Shown here: piece by piece, positions 18,265-28,417 of the stretch
Layout: each line of letters begins with the position of its first letter
How positions within the stretch are numbered: position 1 is the stretch's first letter
Source: Paraburkholderia aromaticivorans
GTDB lineage: Bacteria; Pseudomonadota; Gammaproteobacteria; Burkholderiales; Burkholderiaceae
Reading direction: 5' to 3'
NCBI RefSeq assembly: GCF_012689525.1
Contig: NZ_CP051514.1
Location: 248,001 to 312,000, forward strand
DNA: 64,000 nucleotides
Position numbers and translations under genes: made by a program
The notes under the pieces: generated by a model
What the model saw: the letters and a program-made list of their open reading frames with translations, nothing else
Database searches by the model: none
What the model was told of the DNA's origin: nothing

Positions 18265-18846
18265 CTATGCAGCCAGAGTTGCGGCTTGCGGGAAAGAAGC
18301 TGGGATGCGTCCGGCGTGCAGCCATGGAAGGGTGCGAGTGACCGCCAGTGCAATGCGCTCTTCCAGTGCCGGATTCGAGATCGCATAGCCGCTGAAATCC
18401 GCTTCAGATGCGTAGACGCCGATCGGCAGCGTGCGTGCCTGAAAGAAGCTGAACAGCGGACGCAGTTGATGATCGATGACCAGCGCGTGACGATCGCTGC
18501 CGCCTGTTGCAGCTAGCAGAACCGGCACATCGAACAGTGCCTCATGATGCACGAGATCGAACAGGTGCTTGAAGAGCCCCGTGTACGACGCACGGTAGAC
18601 CGGACTCGCCACCACCAGCAGGTCGGCCGATTCAATGGCCTTGATGTGTGCTTCTACGTCAGCAGGGACCTGCGCGCGATGAACCGCGCCTGCGAGACCC
18701 GATGCGATTTCGCCGAGTTCGACAAGATGCACGTCGATCGGCTGCGAATCGCCCAGTACGGCGAGCAGGCGTTCGACCACGACAAGCGTGCGTGACGGTC
18801 GTTGCAGTCCGCCGGAGACGGCGACCACCCTTAATTTTTTGCTCAT
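18265..18846 (-). CDS. msuE: NADPH/NADH-dependent FMN reductase
   Basis: A 193-residue flavodoxin-fold reductase with ATG at 18846 after AAGGA. Its start [24 protein letters not shown] is the phosphate-binding loop. The middle contains [26 protein letters not shown], as in SsuE/MsuE. It supplies reduced FMN to SfnG and SsuD-type monooxygenases. It leads a two- or three-gene transcript (msuE-sfnG-ligase remnant). A sigma-54 -24/-12 box lies 52 bp upstream. Confidence 0.93.
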   Translation of the reverse strand: MSKKLRVVAVSGGLQRPSRTLVVVERLLAVLGDSQPIDVHLVELGEIASGLAGAVHRAQVPADVEAHIKAIESADLLVVASPVYRASYTGLFKHLFDLVHHEALFDVPVLLAATGGSDRHALVIDHQLRPLFSFFQARTLPIGVYASEADFSGYAISNPALEERIALAVTRTLPWLHAGRIPASFPQAATLAA

Positions 18847-18897
18847 CAGAACGGTCCTTTCAATGGAAAGCGAGATAATCTGAAATACACCTTTGTT

Positions 18898-18913
18898 AGC
18901 GAATGCCATGCCA
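18898..18913 (-). promoter_or_regulatory. Candidate sigma-54 promoter of msuE-sfnG
   Basis: On the minus strand the sequence is TGGCATGGCATTCGCT: GG and GC dinucleotides with exactly 10 bases between, one mismatch from consensus in each box. It lies 52 bp upstream of the msuE ATG, giving a leader of about 40 nt. Confidence 0.6.
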
Positions 18914-19148
18914 TCCGTTTCAACGCGGCCGAGCCGGACTTGCGGAAGCGCGTGGACGGCGCTATATGGCGCGCACGTCAAGCTGCATATCTGTTGCCGG
19001 CCCTTTCTGGCTCGCATATCGCGGAGGCGTGCCACTATCGCGGATCTGCGTATGAAGCTGGCGCAGCAACCCGTCCGCAACACTGCCGCTGGAGAAGCGC
19101 CGTTCGTATTGGCGATGTGCGTGCAGAGGCAGGTGCGAATGACTGTTT

Positions 19149-20351
19149 TCATGAGTAGAACGTCGGTTTCGGCAGGCGCTCATTGAGTGCCCAATCGCCC
19201 AATTCGCGGACCTTGTAGTCGACTGGATCATGCAATGTGTGCACGCGGAGATTGCGCCAGTAGCGATCGAGCCGCAGGGCCGCGGTTGTCGCACGTGCGC
19301 CGGTCACCTCGAACATGCCGTTTGCCACATCGAGGCCTGCGCGAGTTGTTGCCACTTTCGCCGCGGCCACGGCGATGGCGACCCTGCCCCGTTCTGCTTC
19401 GGTCAGCGCAGTCTCCCGTTGCCACGCGTTGTCGAACGCGCTGGCCGCGCGTTCGGTCAACGCGCGTGCGCCTTCGAGCGCGAGCCAGAAGTCGCCATAG
19501 TGACCAAGAACGTAGAGGTCTTCGTTTGTGCTCGTCGCCGGCGACGCGATCCATGGGCGTGCGCTCTTCAGCGTAAAGTCGCGTGCTTCGCGCAGGGCGC
19601 CTTCGCCGAGGCCCAGGTAAATGTTGGCGAGAATCAACTGCGCGAGTAGTGGGCGCAGGCAGGCGAAGGGTGTCGACAACGGCCCTGGATCGGTCAGCAG
19701 TTCGGATGGCGTTACCGTGACGTTATCGAACACCACCGTGCCGCTGTCGGTTTGGCGCTGCCCCATGTTGTCCCAATCGTCGAGTATCGTGATGCCTTGA
19801 CGCGAAGTCGGCACCACGCCGATCAGAAGCCGGCCTTTAACGTCGAAAGCGGACGCGAGCAGCATGTCTGAGTCGCTCGCGCCGGAGCAGAAGCTTTTGC
19901 GGCCAGAGAACGTGTAGCTGCCTTCGGGGGTAGCCGAAGAGGGCGTCGCGATCGATCCCTTGTCAAGCGGATTGAGTGCGTTGCCCCAGAACCAGCGTTG
20001 TGCAACGGTCTGCTCGAGCCACGGCTGCCACTGGGTAGCGTGTCCGAATAATCGCGTCGTGGCCAGCAGCAGATGGTGAAAGGCAAACAGATGAGCCATG
20101 GAACTATCGACTTGTGCGAAGCGGCGCACCACATCCAGTACCGATTGCCAATCGGCGCCCGAACCGCCTGACCCGGTCGGAATGCTTAAGGCCAGCAGGC
20201 CGCTGCGTCGTAGCAGGTTGCGTTCTACCGTGGCCGTGCCGCCGGCCTGGTCACGAGCTATGGCCGTCGCCGCAAGTCCGCGCGTCACCGCTTCGACTTG
20301 CGCGTGCCAGGGCGGCAGTGCCTCATCCGTTTCAGTTCCGCTGTGCTTCAT
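19149..20351 (-). CDS. sfnB: SfnB-family sulfur acquisition oxidoreductase (copy 1)
   Basis: A 400-residue acyl-CoA-dehydrogenase-like flavoprotein. The start ATG at 20351 follows AGGAGG and overlaps the ssuD stop (ATGA), implying translational coupling. SfnB features are [72 protein letters not shown], and a C-terminal [21 protein letters not shown]. SfnB proteins take part in organosulfur use under sulfate limitation; the exact reaction is not certain. It is about 60% identical by eye to the copy at 21872-23101. Confidence 0.9.
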   Translation of the reverse strand: MKHSGTETDEALPPWHAQVEAVTRGLAATAIARDQAGGTATVERNLLRRSGLLALSIPTGSGGSGADWQSVLDVVRRFAQVDSSMAHLFAFHHLLLATTRLFGHATQWQPWLEQTVAQRWFWGNALNPLDKGSIATPSSATPEGSYTFSGRKSFCSGASDSDMLLASAFDVKGRLLIGVVPTSRQGITILDDWDNMGQRQTDSGTVVFDNVTVTPSELLTDPGPLSTPFACLRPLLAQLILANIYLGLGEGALREARDFTLKSARPWIASPATSTNEDLYVLGHYGDFWLALEGARALTERAASAFDNAWQRETALTEAERGRVAIAVAAAKVATTRAGLDVANGMFEVTGARATTAALRLDRYWRNLRVHTLHDPVDYKVRELGDWALNERLPKPTFYS

Positions 20352-21508
20352 GCTTTCACCTCCTGGCTCTCGGAGGCTTTGGCGGGCGGCAGGATGTCGT
20401 TGGCAATGACCTCGCCGAAAGGCCCCGTCAGATTGATCTGCGCAGGCGGCCGCGTCTGTGCCAATGGCAGCAGTGGAAAAAGCAACTCGGCGACGCGATA
20501 GGCTTCTTCGAGATGGGGATAGCCGGAGAAAATGAATGTATCGACGCCGAGCGCTGCATATTCCTTGATTCGCGCGGCGACTTCCTCAGGGCTGCCGACC
20601 AGCGCCGTTCCCGCGCCACCGCGAACGAGTCCGACGCCCGCCCAAAGGTTCGGCGAAACTTCGAGTTGGTCGCGCCGTCCGCTGTGCAAGGCGGCCATGC
20701 GTTGCTGGCCCACCGAGTCGAAACGGGAGAAGGCCTTTTGCGCAGCGGCAATCGTTTCGTCAGTGACGAACGAGATCAGCTCGTCGGCTGCCTGCCACGC
20801 CTGTTCGCTGGTCTCGCGCACAATCACGTGCAGGCGGATGCCGAAACGCAGTGTGCGTCCGTGTTTAGCCGCTGCGGCCCGGGCCTGTGCGATCTTTTCG
20901 GCAACGTCAGCGGGCGGCTCGCCCCACGTGAGATAGACGTCGACCTGCTCGCCGGCCAACTTGATGGCCGCCTCGGACGAGCCGCCGAACCATAGAGGCG
21001 GATACGGCTTCTGCACCGGCGGATACAGCGCTTTCGCGTTCTCGACTCGCAGATGCTTGCCACTGTGATTGACCGTCTCGCCCGACGCTACGCCGCGCCA
21101 GATACGCAGAAATTCATCGGTGAGTTCATAGCGTTCCGCATGCGAGAGGAAGCTGCCATCGCCGTGCTGCTCATCGGGGTCGCCACCTGTGACGACGTTG
21201 ATCAGCAGGCGGCCATTGGAAAAGCGATCGAGCGTCGCGGCCTGGCGTGCTGACACGGTCGGCGAGATCACGCCTGGACGAATGGCCACCAGAAACTTCA
21301 GTCGTTCAGTGAACGGCATAAGAGAGGCACCCGCGATCCACGAGTCCTCACACGAGCGGCCAGTGGGAATCAGGACGCCTTCGAAACCAAGTTCATCGGC
21401 CGCTTGCGCGATCTGGCGCAGATAGTGGTGACTGACTGTGCGTGCGCCGTGAGTGGTGCCGAGATAGCGGCTATCGCCATGCGTAGGAAGAAACCAGAAG
21501 AGTTGCAT
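20348..21508 (-). CDS. ssuD: FMNH2-dependent alkanesulfonate monooxygenase
   Basis: A 386-residue flavin monooxygenase of SsuD type: [98 protein letters not shown]. It desulfonates alkanesulfonates to aldehyde and sulfite. I chose the ATG at 21508 over the one at 21544 because a sigma-54 promoter at 21544-21559 would start transcription near 21533, after the upstream ATG. The length also fits SsuD (~380). There is no strong Shine-Dalgarno box before 21508. The gene overlaps sfnB by 4 bp; no ssuABC transporter is present here. Confidence 0.92.
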   Translation of the reverse strand: MQLFWFLPTHGDSRYLGTTHGARTVSHHYLRQIAQAADELGFEGVLIPTGRSCEDSWIAGASLMPFTERLKFLVAIRPGVISPTVSARQAATLDRFSNGRLLINVVTGGDPDEQHGDGSFLSHAERYELTDEFLRIWRGVASGETVNHSGKHLRVENAKALYPPVQKPYPPLWFGGSSEAAIKLAGEQVDVYLTWGEPPADVAEKIAQARAAAAKHGRTLRFGIRLHVIVRETSEQAWQAADELISFVTDETIAAAQKAFSRFDSVGQQRMAALHSGRRDQLEVSPNLWAGVGLVRGGAGTALVGSPEEVAARIKEYAALGVDTFIFSGYPHLEEAYRVAELLFPLLPLAQTRPPAQINLTGPFGEVIANDILPPAKASESQEVKA

Positions 21509-21543
21509 AAGAGGAGCGGGGGATGTCGAAGGACTAACATGCA

Positions 21544-21559
21544 TGCACTTAGCGTGCCA
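21544..21559 (-). promoter_or_regulatory. Sigma-54 promoter of ssuD-sfnB
   Basis: The minus strand reads TGGCACGCTAAGTGCA, one mismatch from TGGCACG-N4-TTGCA, with GG-N10-GC spacing. It overlaps the upstream ATG at 21544 and so decides the ssuD start. Confidence 0.7.
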
Positions 21560-21635
21560 GACGCAGCGTTTGTGGCGCCCAACCCCGACAGGCTGTCGAT
21601 ACTCAAATCAAGTTTTTGCTTTCAATATTCCGAAG

Positions 21636-21686
21636 CCTGCTGCCTGAGAGGCAATACGGCAGCAGGGTGCTGATAACGGAGCAGCA
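21636..21686. promoter_or_regulatory. Inverted repeats, candidate SfnR upstream activating sites
   Basis: Two adjacent dyads lie between divergent ssuD and sfnB. The first is CCTGCTGCC (21636-21644) with GGCAGCAGG (21658-21666), a perfect 9-bp repeat. The second is TGCTG (21668-21672) with CAGCA (21682-21686). They lie 80-140 bp upstream of the ssuD sigma-54 box, a usual enhancer distance. The assignment to SfnR is inference. Confidence 0.45.
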
Positions 21687-21871
21687 TCCGTAACGATGTT
21701 GCTGCCAAAGAAGCAATTGGACTTTGGTTACCCGAACAAATTGCTTCAGAAATCCCGGCAGATGGTCAGAATACGCTTCTCAGGAAGCATCCCTCTTTGA
21801 AGCAGTTCAACTTCCGTCCGTCAACAGATGATGGACCATGCCCGCCTGGCGGAGCGACTGTCCTTGCCCAT

Positions 21872-23101
21872 ATGAATTCGACCTATGTACTGCGGGATGC
21901 TCTGGCTTCCCGGCAGATGCTCCCAGACGCAACATTGACAAATGGATCGCCGCAGCAGATTGCGCACCGGCTCGCGGCGGCATTTGCCGCAACGGCCGCC
22001 GAGCGTGATGCGCAGGGCGGAACGCCGAAAACCGAGCGAGACGCCTTGCGTGCCAGCGGATTGCTCGCGTTGAGCATTCCAGAGGCGTATGGCGGCTTTG
22101 GGGCCAACTGGCGCCTGACGATGGACGTGGTGCGCACACTTGGCAGAGCCGATAGCTCAATCGGGCATGTCTTCGGCTTTCATCATCTGATGCTGGCGAC
22201 TGTGCGGCTGTTCGGTTCGACGGAACAGTGGAGTGCGTGGTTTGAGCAGACCGCCCGTCGGCAATGGTTCTGGGGCAACGCGTTGAATCCGCTCGACGAG
22301 CGGGCGATCAGCCGGTCGCATCAGGATTGGCGGGAATTTAGTGGACAGAAGAGCTTCTGTTCCGGTGCTCTCGATTCTGAAATGCTGATAGCGTCGGCGC
22401 GTGACGCGGACACCGGTACGTTACTTATCGCGGCGGTGCCGACAGGGCGCTCAGGCATTTCTGTCGCGCAGGACTGGGAAAACATGGGCCAGCGGCAAAC
22501 GGACAGCGGCACCGTGACGTTCGAAAAAGTGCGCGTGGAGAATCACGAAATTCTTGCCGATCCGGGTCCGTTGTCGACACCGTTTGCCTGCTTGCGTCCC
22601 TTGCTCGCACAACTGATCCTGACGAATATCTATCTCAGCATCGGCGAAAGTGCGTTCAACGACGCCCGCCACTACACGCTTCGTGAAGCGCGTCCGTGGC
22701 ATGCGGCCAGAGTGGAAAAGACCGCTGAAGATCCGTATGTACTCGGTCAGTTCGGTGAATTCTGGGTGGGACTGGAAGCCGCCCGGGTGTTGACCGACCG
22801 CGCGGCAGAACGTTTCGACACCGCGTGGAACCGGGGCGCGGCGCTCACCGAAGCTGAGCGCGGTGAGGTGGCGCTCGCTATCGCAACGGCGAAGGTCGCT
22901 GCCACAGAAACCGGGCTCAGCATCTGTACCCGCATGTTCGATGTGGCGGGAGCGCGCGCGACGCATGGCGCGCTGCGGCTCGACCGTCACTGGCGGAACT
23001 TACGCACCCATACGCTGCACGATCCTCTCGCCTACAAGCTTCGCGAAATCGGCGAATGGACACTAACACAACGATATCCGACGCCGAGCTTCTACTCATG
23101 A
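21872..23101 (+). CDS. sfnB: SfnB-family sulfur acquisition oxidoreductase (copy 2)
   Basis: A 409-residue acyl-CoA-dehydrogenase-like protein from the ATG at 21872; a TTG at 21797 would extend it by 25 residues with no family support. It carries the same blocks as copy 1 ([81 protein letters not shown]). It is transcribed divergently from ssuD and overlaps sfnR by 4 bp (ATGA). Two SfnB paralogues in one cluster suggest different substrates. Confidence 0.9.
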   Translation: MNSTYVLRDALASRQMLPDATLTNGSPQQIAHRLAAAFAATAAERDAQGGTPKTERDALRASGLLALSIPEAYGGFGANWRLTMDVVRTLGRADSSIGHVFGFHHLMLATVRLFGSTEQWSAWFEQTARRQWFWGNALNPLDERAISRSHQDWREFSGQKSFCSGALDSEMLIASARDADTGTLLIAAVPTGRSGISVAQDWENMGQRQTDSGTVTFEKVRVENHEILADPGPLSTPFACLRPLLAQLILTNIYLSIGESAFNDARHYTLREARPWHAARVEKTAEDPYVLGQFGEFWVGLEAARVLTDRAAERFDTAWNRGAALTEAERGEVALAIATAKVAATETGLSICTRMFDVAGARATHGALRLDRHWRNLRTHTLHDPLAYKLREIGEWTLTQRYPTPSFYS

Positions 23102-24213
23102 ACTCTTCACTCAATCACGTGTTACCGGATCGTTCAGAGTTCGCGCAAGTGGCATCGCCGCCCTTGTTGACACTGCCCGGCAAGCGCGCGTTGAGCACGT
23201 CGATCCGTGCCAGTGCCCAGGTGTTTGCCGACCCGCAATCACTGGCGCTTCTCGACCGGATTCGCATGGTGGCACCGAGCGACGCCAATGTATTGGTCAT
23301 TGGTGAAACAGGCACAGGCAAAGAACTGATTGCACGCCATGTTCATAACCTCAGTGAACGCCGCAATGGCCCATTTGTGGCCGTCAATTGCGGGGCGTTC
23401 TCCGAGTCGCTGGTCGAAAGCGAGTTGTTCGGTCACGAGAAAGGGGCATTCACCGGCGCGTTCTCCGCCAAGCCCGGGTGGTTCGAAGCCGCAAACGGTG
23501 GAACGTTGTTTCTGGACGAGATAGGCGACCTGCCGCTTTCCATGCAGGTCAAGCTGCTGCGTGTGCTGCAGGAGCGCGAGATCGTGCGGCTCGGCTCGCG
23601 CAGCAGCATTCCTATCGACGTGCGCGTGCTGGCAGCCACCAACGTGCATCTGCAGGACGCGGTGGCGGCGGGCCATTTCCGCGAGGATCTCTTTTATCGT
23701 TTGAACGTGGTGCATCTGGCTGTTCCGACGCTGCGTGATCGCCCCGGCGATATTCTGCCGTTGGCGAGGTATTTCATTGAAGAGTACCGAAATCGGCTCG
23801 GTTATGGTCCTGTCGACATCGAACCGCGCGCGGAACGAAAGCTGGTCGAACACAGTTGGCCCGGCAACATCCGGGAGCTCGAGAATGTCATTCACTATGC
23901 GTTGCTGGTGTGCCGCAGCGATTCGCTGGGTGAGGGCGATCTGCAGATGTCGTCGTTCGGGATTCAGTCCGCGCGACGGACAATCAGTGAAGCCACATCA
24001 TCCACGCCTATCGAGAGACTGGCGGAGGCGCTCCGCAATCTTTTTGACAACGTCGAGGGCAACCTGTTCGAGCAGATTGAAGACACGGTGATGCGAGTGG
24101 CGTTCGACTTCTGCTACCGGAATCAGATCCAGACAGCGAGAATGTTGGGCATCAGTCGAAATGTGCTGCGGGCGCGGCTGATCCGGGCAAAGCAGATTTC
24201 CGCGCAGAAGTAG
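23098..24213 (+). CDS. sfnR: Sigma-54-dependent activator of sulfone metabolism
   Basis: A 371-residue enhancer-binding protein with no N-terminal sensor domain. It has the AAA+ core at ~50-280 with Walker A GETGTGKE, the GAFTGA loop (sigma-54 contact), [13 protein letters not shown] (Walker B) and the R-finger region [28 protein letters not shown]-terminal Fis-type helix-turn-helix follows ([21 protein letters not shown]). The start at 23098 overlaps the sfnB stop (ATGA). Lacking a receiver domain, it is probably controlled by its own level, as known for SfnR of Pseudomonas. It is predicted to act on the sigma-54 boxes before msuE and ssuD. Confidence 0.92.
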   Translation: MNSSLNHVLPDRSEFAQVASPPLLTLPGKRALSTSIRASAQVFADPQSLALLDRIRMVAPSDANVLVIGETGTGKELIARHVHNLSERRNGPFVAVNCGAFSESLVESELFGHEKGAFTGAFSAKPGWFEAANGGTLFLDEIGDLPLSMQVKLLRVLQEREIVRLGSRSSIPIDVRVLAATNVHLQDAVAAGHFREDLFYRLNVVHLAVPTLRDRPGDILPLARYFIEEYRNRLGYGPVDIEPRAERKLVEHSWPGNIRELENVIHYALLVCRSDSLGEGDLQMSSFGIQSARRTISEATSSTPIERLAEALRNLFDNVEGNLFEQIEDTVMRVAFDFCYRNQIQTARMLGISRNVLRARLIRAKQISAQK

Positions 24214-24573
24214 ACCCGATTCCAAGCCAGCGGACGCATTGATGCTATCAAATTGTCGGTCGACGAGCGGCCGAACTGCCGAACGGCGCTGCCACGCTAA
24301 AGCGTTTGCGACGCTATAACGCAGAGGGCCCGCATTTCCACGGCGCGTCGTCTCGCCTTTGTCGATAGTCGCGGTCGTGGGCACGTCATTGCTGGCAATC
24401 CGTTTTTCTACCTGCGGTCGGCATACGCGGTCGCTGGGCATTCTACGATCTCGTGATGTAGCCATCTCTTTCCAGTGCCTTGATCTTATCCACGGTCCGC
24501 AGATGGGTGGGACTGAGCGTTGCTTGATACCTTGGACGGCAACGGAGCGCGACCATGGTGTTCGGATAAACCG
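24214..24573. other. Spacer with no gene seen
   Basis: About 360 bp after sfnR; no terminator hairpin, ORF or known motif was recognised. Confidence 0.5.
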
Positions 24574-25110
24574 TTAGGGATCACGGCGCAGGCATGTCAC
24601 CTCGTGCTGAATGAATATTGTCGATGAATCCGGGCAATCATTGCTGGCCGAATAGGTCAGCCAGTTTCGGGTTTCGCTATACCAACGGTCTTCCAGAAGG
24701 CCGCCCAATTCATTGAAAATGTGGCTGAAATGTGCGGAGTCGGAGAAGCCCCAATCGAAGGCAATTTCCTTAATGCTCTTTCCCGCGCACGAGCGGTCTT
24801 GCAGCGCTGTGCGGGCCGCCATATGCCGCTCTTGCCAAATCATTTAGGAGACAGATGCGGCTTCGCGATCGAGCGAGCTGACCGATATATCAAGGGCTCC
24901 GGCGAGCTTCGCGACAGTCAGTCCTGAATCGGAAATATTCTCTCTGATTTAGGACTTGATGCGTTCCTCGTGATAAGGATCCTCAGGCGCGAATCTCATC
25001 GTGGCGCGGGGAGCAGTCCCCACAACGACGCCGAATAGATTTAGGCAAGCCAACTCGCCATCGAAGATCAGCGTTGCAACAATGGCGTGGGCCATAGATT
25101 TGCACGCTCT
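24574..25110 (-). pseudogene. AraC-family regulator remnant with nonsense codons
   Basis: Read on the minus strand, fragments give LFGVVVGTAPRATMRFAPEDPYHEERIKS, stop, IRENISDSGLTVAKLAGALDISVSSLDREAASVS, stop, MIWQERHMAARTALQDRSCAGKSIKEIAFDWGFSDSAHFSHIF. Together these are the double helix-turn-helix C-terminus of an AraC regulator. Two in-frame TAA codons and a degraded tail kill it. Its former target may be the amidohydrolase/transporter pair downstream, but that is speculation. Confidence 0.75.
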
Positions 25111-25124
25111 CGTCTGCGCCGGCG

Positions 25125-25305
25125 AGAAAAGCTCATCCAGCGCGGCGCTGGCCTTGTGCATCTGCCGGTAGGCGAGCGGGCGGCTCACGCCGTGCCGCGC
25201 GGCCAGCGTGCTGACCGGTTCGGTGCCCGCCAGGGCCCGCACGGCGATTATCTTGCACTTGTTGGCGGCCAGCTTCACGGTTGCAGCGCAGGCGGATAGC
25301 TTCAA
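25125..25305 (-). pseudogene. Helix-turn-helix transposase-type fragment
   Basis: The frame KLAANKCKIIAVRALAGTEPVSTLAARHGVSRPLAYRQMHKASAALDELFSPAQ resembles the N-terminal DNA-binding part of a transposase. It is joined in frame to the AraC remnant, marking a recombination junction near 25115. Confidence 0.5.
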
Positions 25306-25444
25306 TGGGACGTCGCGATGAAAAATGGGGCACTATTATCTCGCGCCACGCCCTTTGACACCTCGTGTGTAACGCAGGTTTGAACCACGCCCCGCGCTCA
25401 ATTCGCTGATTTGCGGGATCGCGATATCCGTTTCGCCCTGCGTC

Positions 25445-26713
25445 TCAGGACGCGGCGCCGGGGCATAGCCACGCGCTGGCGGCGGTCAGCATGGCCTGCA
25501 AGCCGGTCTCGAGCGTCGGGTGAATCTGCGGCGCGAACTTCGGCGAGTGGTTGCTGGGGATCTTGTTGACGGTCTTTTCCTGTTTGGCTTTGGCATAAAC
25601 CTCCGGGTCGGTGCCGCCGACGAACCAGAACACATAGGGGACGCCCCAGGTGCGGCCGAAGATACTGAAGTCCTCGCTGGCCGCCGCCGGACTGGGCGCC
25701 AGCGAGGCGTTCTCGCCAAACTGGTGGCTGAAAGCCTGCGCCACTTTTTGCGTCGCGACCAGGTCGTTTTCGGTCAGCGGGTAGCTGTTGATCGTGGTGA
25801 ACTCGGGCGGGCGCTCGGCGCCCGAGGCGTCGCATTCGGCGCAGCAGATACGGCGGATCGACTTGAGCATGTACTCGCGCGTGTCCTCGTTGAAGGTGCG
25901 CATATTCAGCTTGATCGTGGCATCGTCGGGGATGATGTTTTCCTTGGTGCCGGCTTGCAGCGAGCCGATCGTGAGCACCGCCGGCTCAGAAGGCGCAATC
26001 TCTCGCGAGACGATGGTCTGCAGGCGCAGTGTGGTCGCGGCGGCCATGATCACCGGATCAATCGAGGTTTGCGGCTGCGAGCCGTGCGAGCCGCGCCCGA
26101 ACAGCTGGATCTTCAGGCTGTCTCCGGCCGACAGCGTGACGCCCGGACGGTAGTTCACGGTGCCGGCCGGACCGACCATCACGTGCTGACCGAGGATGAT
26201 GTCGGGCTTCGGAAAGCGGCCCTCTCCCCAGTCGCGCACCATGGCGTTCGCGCCCTCGGCCGTTTCCTCGCCTGGCTGGAACACGATCATCAGCGTGCCG
26301 TGCCAGGCGGAGCGATTCGCGGACAGGATGCGCGCGGCGCCTATCATCCAGGTCACGTGCATGTCGTGGCCGCACGTGTGCGCAACGCCGACCGTGACGC
26401 CGTCCGCGTCGCGCGCCGTCACGGTGCTGGCATACGGCAGCCCGGTGTTCTCGGCCATTGGAAGCGCGTCCATGTCGGCGCGCAGCATCACGGTCGGTCC
26501 GGCGCCGTTCTCCATCACGCAGACGACGCCGGTCGCGCCGACGTTGCGCGTCACCTCGTAGCCGAAACCCTGCATCGCGTCGGCGACGATCCTGGCCGTG
26601 CGGACTTCCTCCATGGACAACTCGGGATGCTGATGGAAGTCCTTGTATAGAGCTTCGAGTTTGATGATCAGGGTTGGTTCGGCGGAGGCGAGGGCTTGCG
26701 TGAGGGCATTCAT
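25445..26713 (-). CDS. M20-family amidohydrolase (hippurate hydrolase-like)
   Basis: A 422-residue metal-dependent amidohydrolase/peptidase. Motifs are DFHQHPELSMEE (N-terminal His), PTVMLRADMDALPMAENTGLPYAS, VAHTCGHDMHVTWMIGAARIL (metal ligands), FQPGEETAEGANAMV (catalytic Glu) and the dimerisation domain from ~190. The family includes hippurate hydrolase, indole-acetyl-amino-acid hydrolase and AbgB. It lies 94 bp downstream of an MFS transporter on the same strand, suggesting uptake and hydrolysis of an N-acyl amino acid. The substrate is not known. ATG 26713 is used; the ribosome site is weak. Confidence 0.88.
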   Translation of the reverse strand: MNALTQALASAEPTLIIKLEALYKDFHQHPELSMEEVRTARIVADAMQGFGYEVTRNVGATGVVCVMENGAGPTVMLRADMDALPMAENTGLPYASTVTARDADGVTVGVAHTCGHDMHVTWMIGAARILSANRSAWHGTLMIVFQPGEETAEGANAMVRDWGEGRFPKPDIILGQHVMVGPAGTVNYRPGVTLSAGDSLKIQLFGRGSHGSQPQTSIDPVIMAAATTLRLQTIVSREIAPSEPAVLTIGSLQAGTKENIIPDDATIKLNMRTFNEDTREYMLKSIRRICCAECDASGAERPPEFTTINSYPLTENDLVATQKVAQAFSHQFGENASLAPSPAAASEDFSIFGRTWGVPYVFWFVGGTDPEVYAKAKQEKTVNKIPSNHSPKFAPQIHPTLETGLQAMLTAASAWLCPGAAS

Positions 26714-26807
26714 GACAGATCCAGAAGTGACGAAGTAAAGTTGAAAGAAGCCCGACAGAAAGCGCGCTTGAGGCAGGTAGTCGGCGCTTGATATGAGGAT
26801 TGCACAT

Positions 26808-28271
26808 TCAGGCCTGCGCTTTCCCCTTGGGCACCGTGAGCATGATCGAGATGATGGCCATCGCTACCATCAGCACGTTGAAACCCAGCGCAATGATGGC
26901 GGCCTCCCGCACGGCCAGGTTGTCCTGGCGGCCAACGAAGGTGATCACGCCATCAAGCCAGTTCACGCTCGCGCTGTTGCTGCGGAACGCGGTGAAAATG
27001 GCGGCGGAAATCGCCACGCCAAAGGCGGCGCCGAGCGACGATGCCATCTTGTAGATGCCCGAACCCGACCCCGCCTGGGCAGCCGGCAGGTTCGATAACG
27101 CGGCATCGGTCGAGGGGGTGGCATAGAACGCCAGACCGACACCGAACAGCGTGTAGCCGACGCTCGCGAGGATCTTGTAGTCCGACAGCAGCAGGTTGGC
27201 GGGCGACACCATCAGAATCGCCAGGCCCGTGATCAGGCAGCCCCAGATCATCGGCTTGCGCGGCCCGAAGCGTTGCAGCAGCTTCTCGCCCACGCGGATG
27301 AAGGCGATGATGGCAATCGCGTAACCCAGCGTCAGAAAGCCGGCCTGTTGGGCGTTCATGTTGCCGCCTAGCTGCACCAGTTGCAGCGACACGATCAGCG
27401 TGCCGGCAGTCCCGTTGACCAGGAAGTTGGAGATCGTCGCGCCGGCGTAGGTCGCGTTCTTGAACAGACTGAAGTCGAAGAACGCATTGGACGCCTTGTC
27501 TTCGATGCGGAAAAACAGCCAGCCGAACACCACCGTTGCCGCCAGCAGACCCAGGCCAGTCGGGCTGGTCCAGCCCAACTTGTTGCCCTGCGTCACCAGC
27601 ACCTGCAGTGCCACCATAGTGACCATGAAAGCAAGCACGCCAGACAGGTCGAACTTGTACTCGCCCCTGGTTTCGGCCTTGCTCTCGGGCGCGCCGCGCA
27701 TCATCCACAGGCCGAGCACGCTCACCGCGATGGCCACCCAGAAGATCGAGCGCCAGCCAAAGTTCTGCGACATCAGGCCACCGGCCAGCGAGCACAGGCC
27801 CGACCCGCCCCAGGAACCGATCGACCACATGCTGATGGCACGCTGGCGTTCGGGGCCGTCCCAAAAAGCTTTCACCAGCGCCAGACTGGCCGGCATGATG
27901 CAGGCGGCCGACAGGCCTTGCAACGCGCGGCCCACGAGCAGGACCGGTGCTGCCAGCCAGCCCTGCGGCGTGATGGCCACCAGCAGCGAGCCGGCGATGC
28001 TCAGGTAAAAGCCGATGCGAGTGATCTTCAGCCGGCCAACACGGTCGGCTAGTCCGCCTATCACCACGATGAAGATCCCCGAGAACAGCGAGGTGATGGC
28101 CACCGCGACGTTCATCAGGCTCGCATCCATGCCGAGGTCGCGGCTCATGTCGGGCGCAATGTTGAGCGTCGTCTGGGCAAACAGCCAGAACGCGATGACG
28201 CCCATGATGATGCCGAAAAGCAGCCGATCGTTGCCCTTGTATCGCGCCTTCGATTGAGCAACGGTATTCAT
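26808..28271 (-). CDS. MFS transporter, DHA2-like
   Basis: A 487-residue integral membrane protein with about 14 hydrophobic segments. It carries the MFS loop GGLADRVGRLKITRIG and the motif-C-like stretch around GRALQGLSAACIMPASLALV. I chose ATG 28271 (MNTVAQ) since GGAGA lies six bases before it; ATG 28283 is an alternative. It is probably co-transcribed with the M20 amidohydrolase. A strong nested inverted repeat lies 55-145 bp upstream and may control it. The substrate, exporter or importer, is unknown. Confidence 0.88.
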   Translation of the reverse strand: MNTVAQSKARYKGNDRLLFGIIMGVIAFWLFAQTTLNIAPDMSRDLGMDASLMNVAVAITSLFSGIFIVVIGGLADRVGRLKITRIGFYLSIAGSLLVAITPQGWLAAPVLLVGRALQGLSAACIMPASLALVKAFWDGPERQRAISMWSIGSWGGSGLCSLAGGLMSQNFGWRSIFWVAIAVSVLGLWMMRGAPESKAETRGEYKFDLSGVLAFMVTMVALQVLVTQGNKLGWTSPTGLGLLAATVVFGWLFFRIEDKASNAFFDFSLFKNATYAGATISNFLVNGTAGTLIVSLQLVQLGGNMNAQQAGFLTLGYAIAIIAFIRVGEKLLQRFGPRKPMIWGCLITGLAILMVSPANLLLSDYKILASVGYTLFGVGLAFYATPSTDAALSNLPAAQAGSGSGIYKMASSLGAAFGVAISAAIFTAFRSNSASVNWLDGVITFVGRQDNLAVREAAIIALGFNVLMVAMAIISIMLTVPKGKAQA

Positions 28272-28327
28272 ACTGTTCTCCATGGTGTCAGTGCGGATTG
28301 AATATTGCCGCACCCCCACCCCTTGAA

Positions 28328-28417
28328 GTGAACCCTTGAGGCTGGACCAGTGTTCGCCTGGAAACCAGGCCGCTTGATGGGGTGCGCACTTTGCATGGTC
28401 CAGCCTCAGAGGTTCAC
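28328..28417. promoter_or_regulatory. 90-bp nested inverted repeat upstream of MFS gene
   Basis: GTGAACC-CTT-GAGGCTGGACCA (28328-28349) is mirrored by TGGTCCAGCCTC-AGA-GGTTCAC (28396-28417). Arms of 7 and 12 bp are perfect with 3-bp unpaired bulges, and GCCTGGaaaCCAGGC (28356-28370) sits in the loop. It could be paired operators for a dimeric regulator or a mobile miniature element. Confidence 0.55.

Noticed and set aside
25520..26650. A 376-residue open frame on the plus strand
   Set aside because: Antisense of the M20 amidohydrolase; repetitive Arg/His/Gly composition, no domain.
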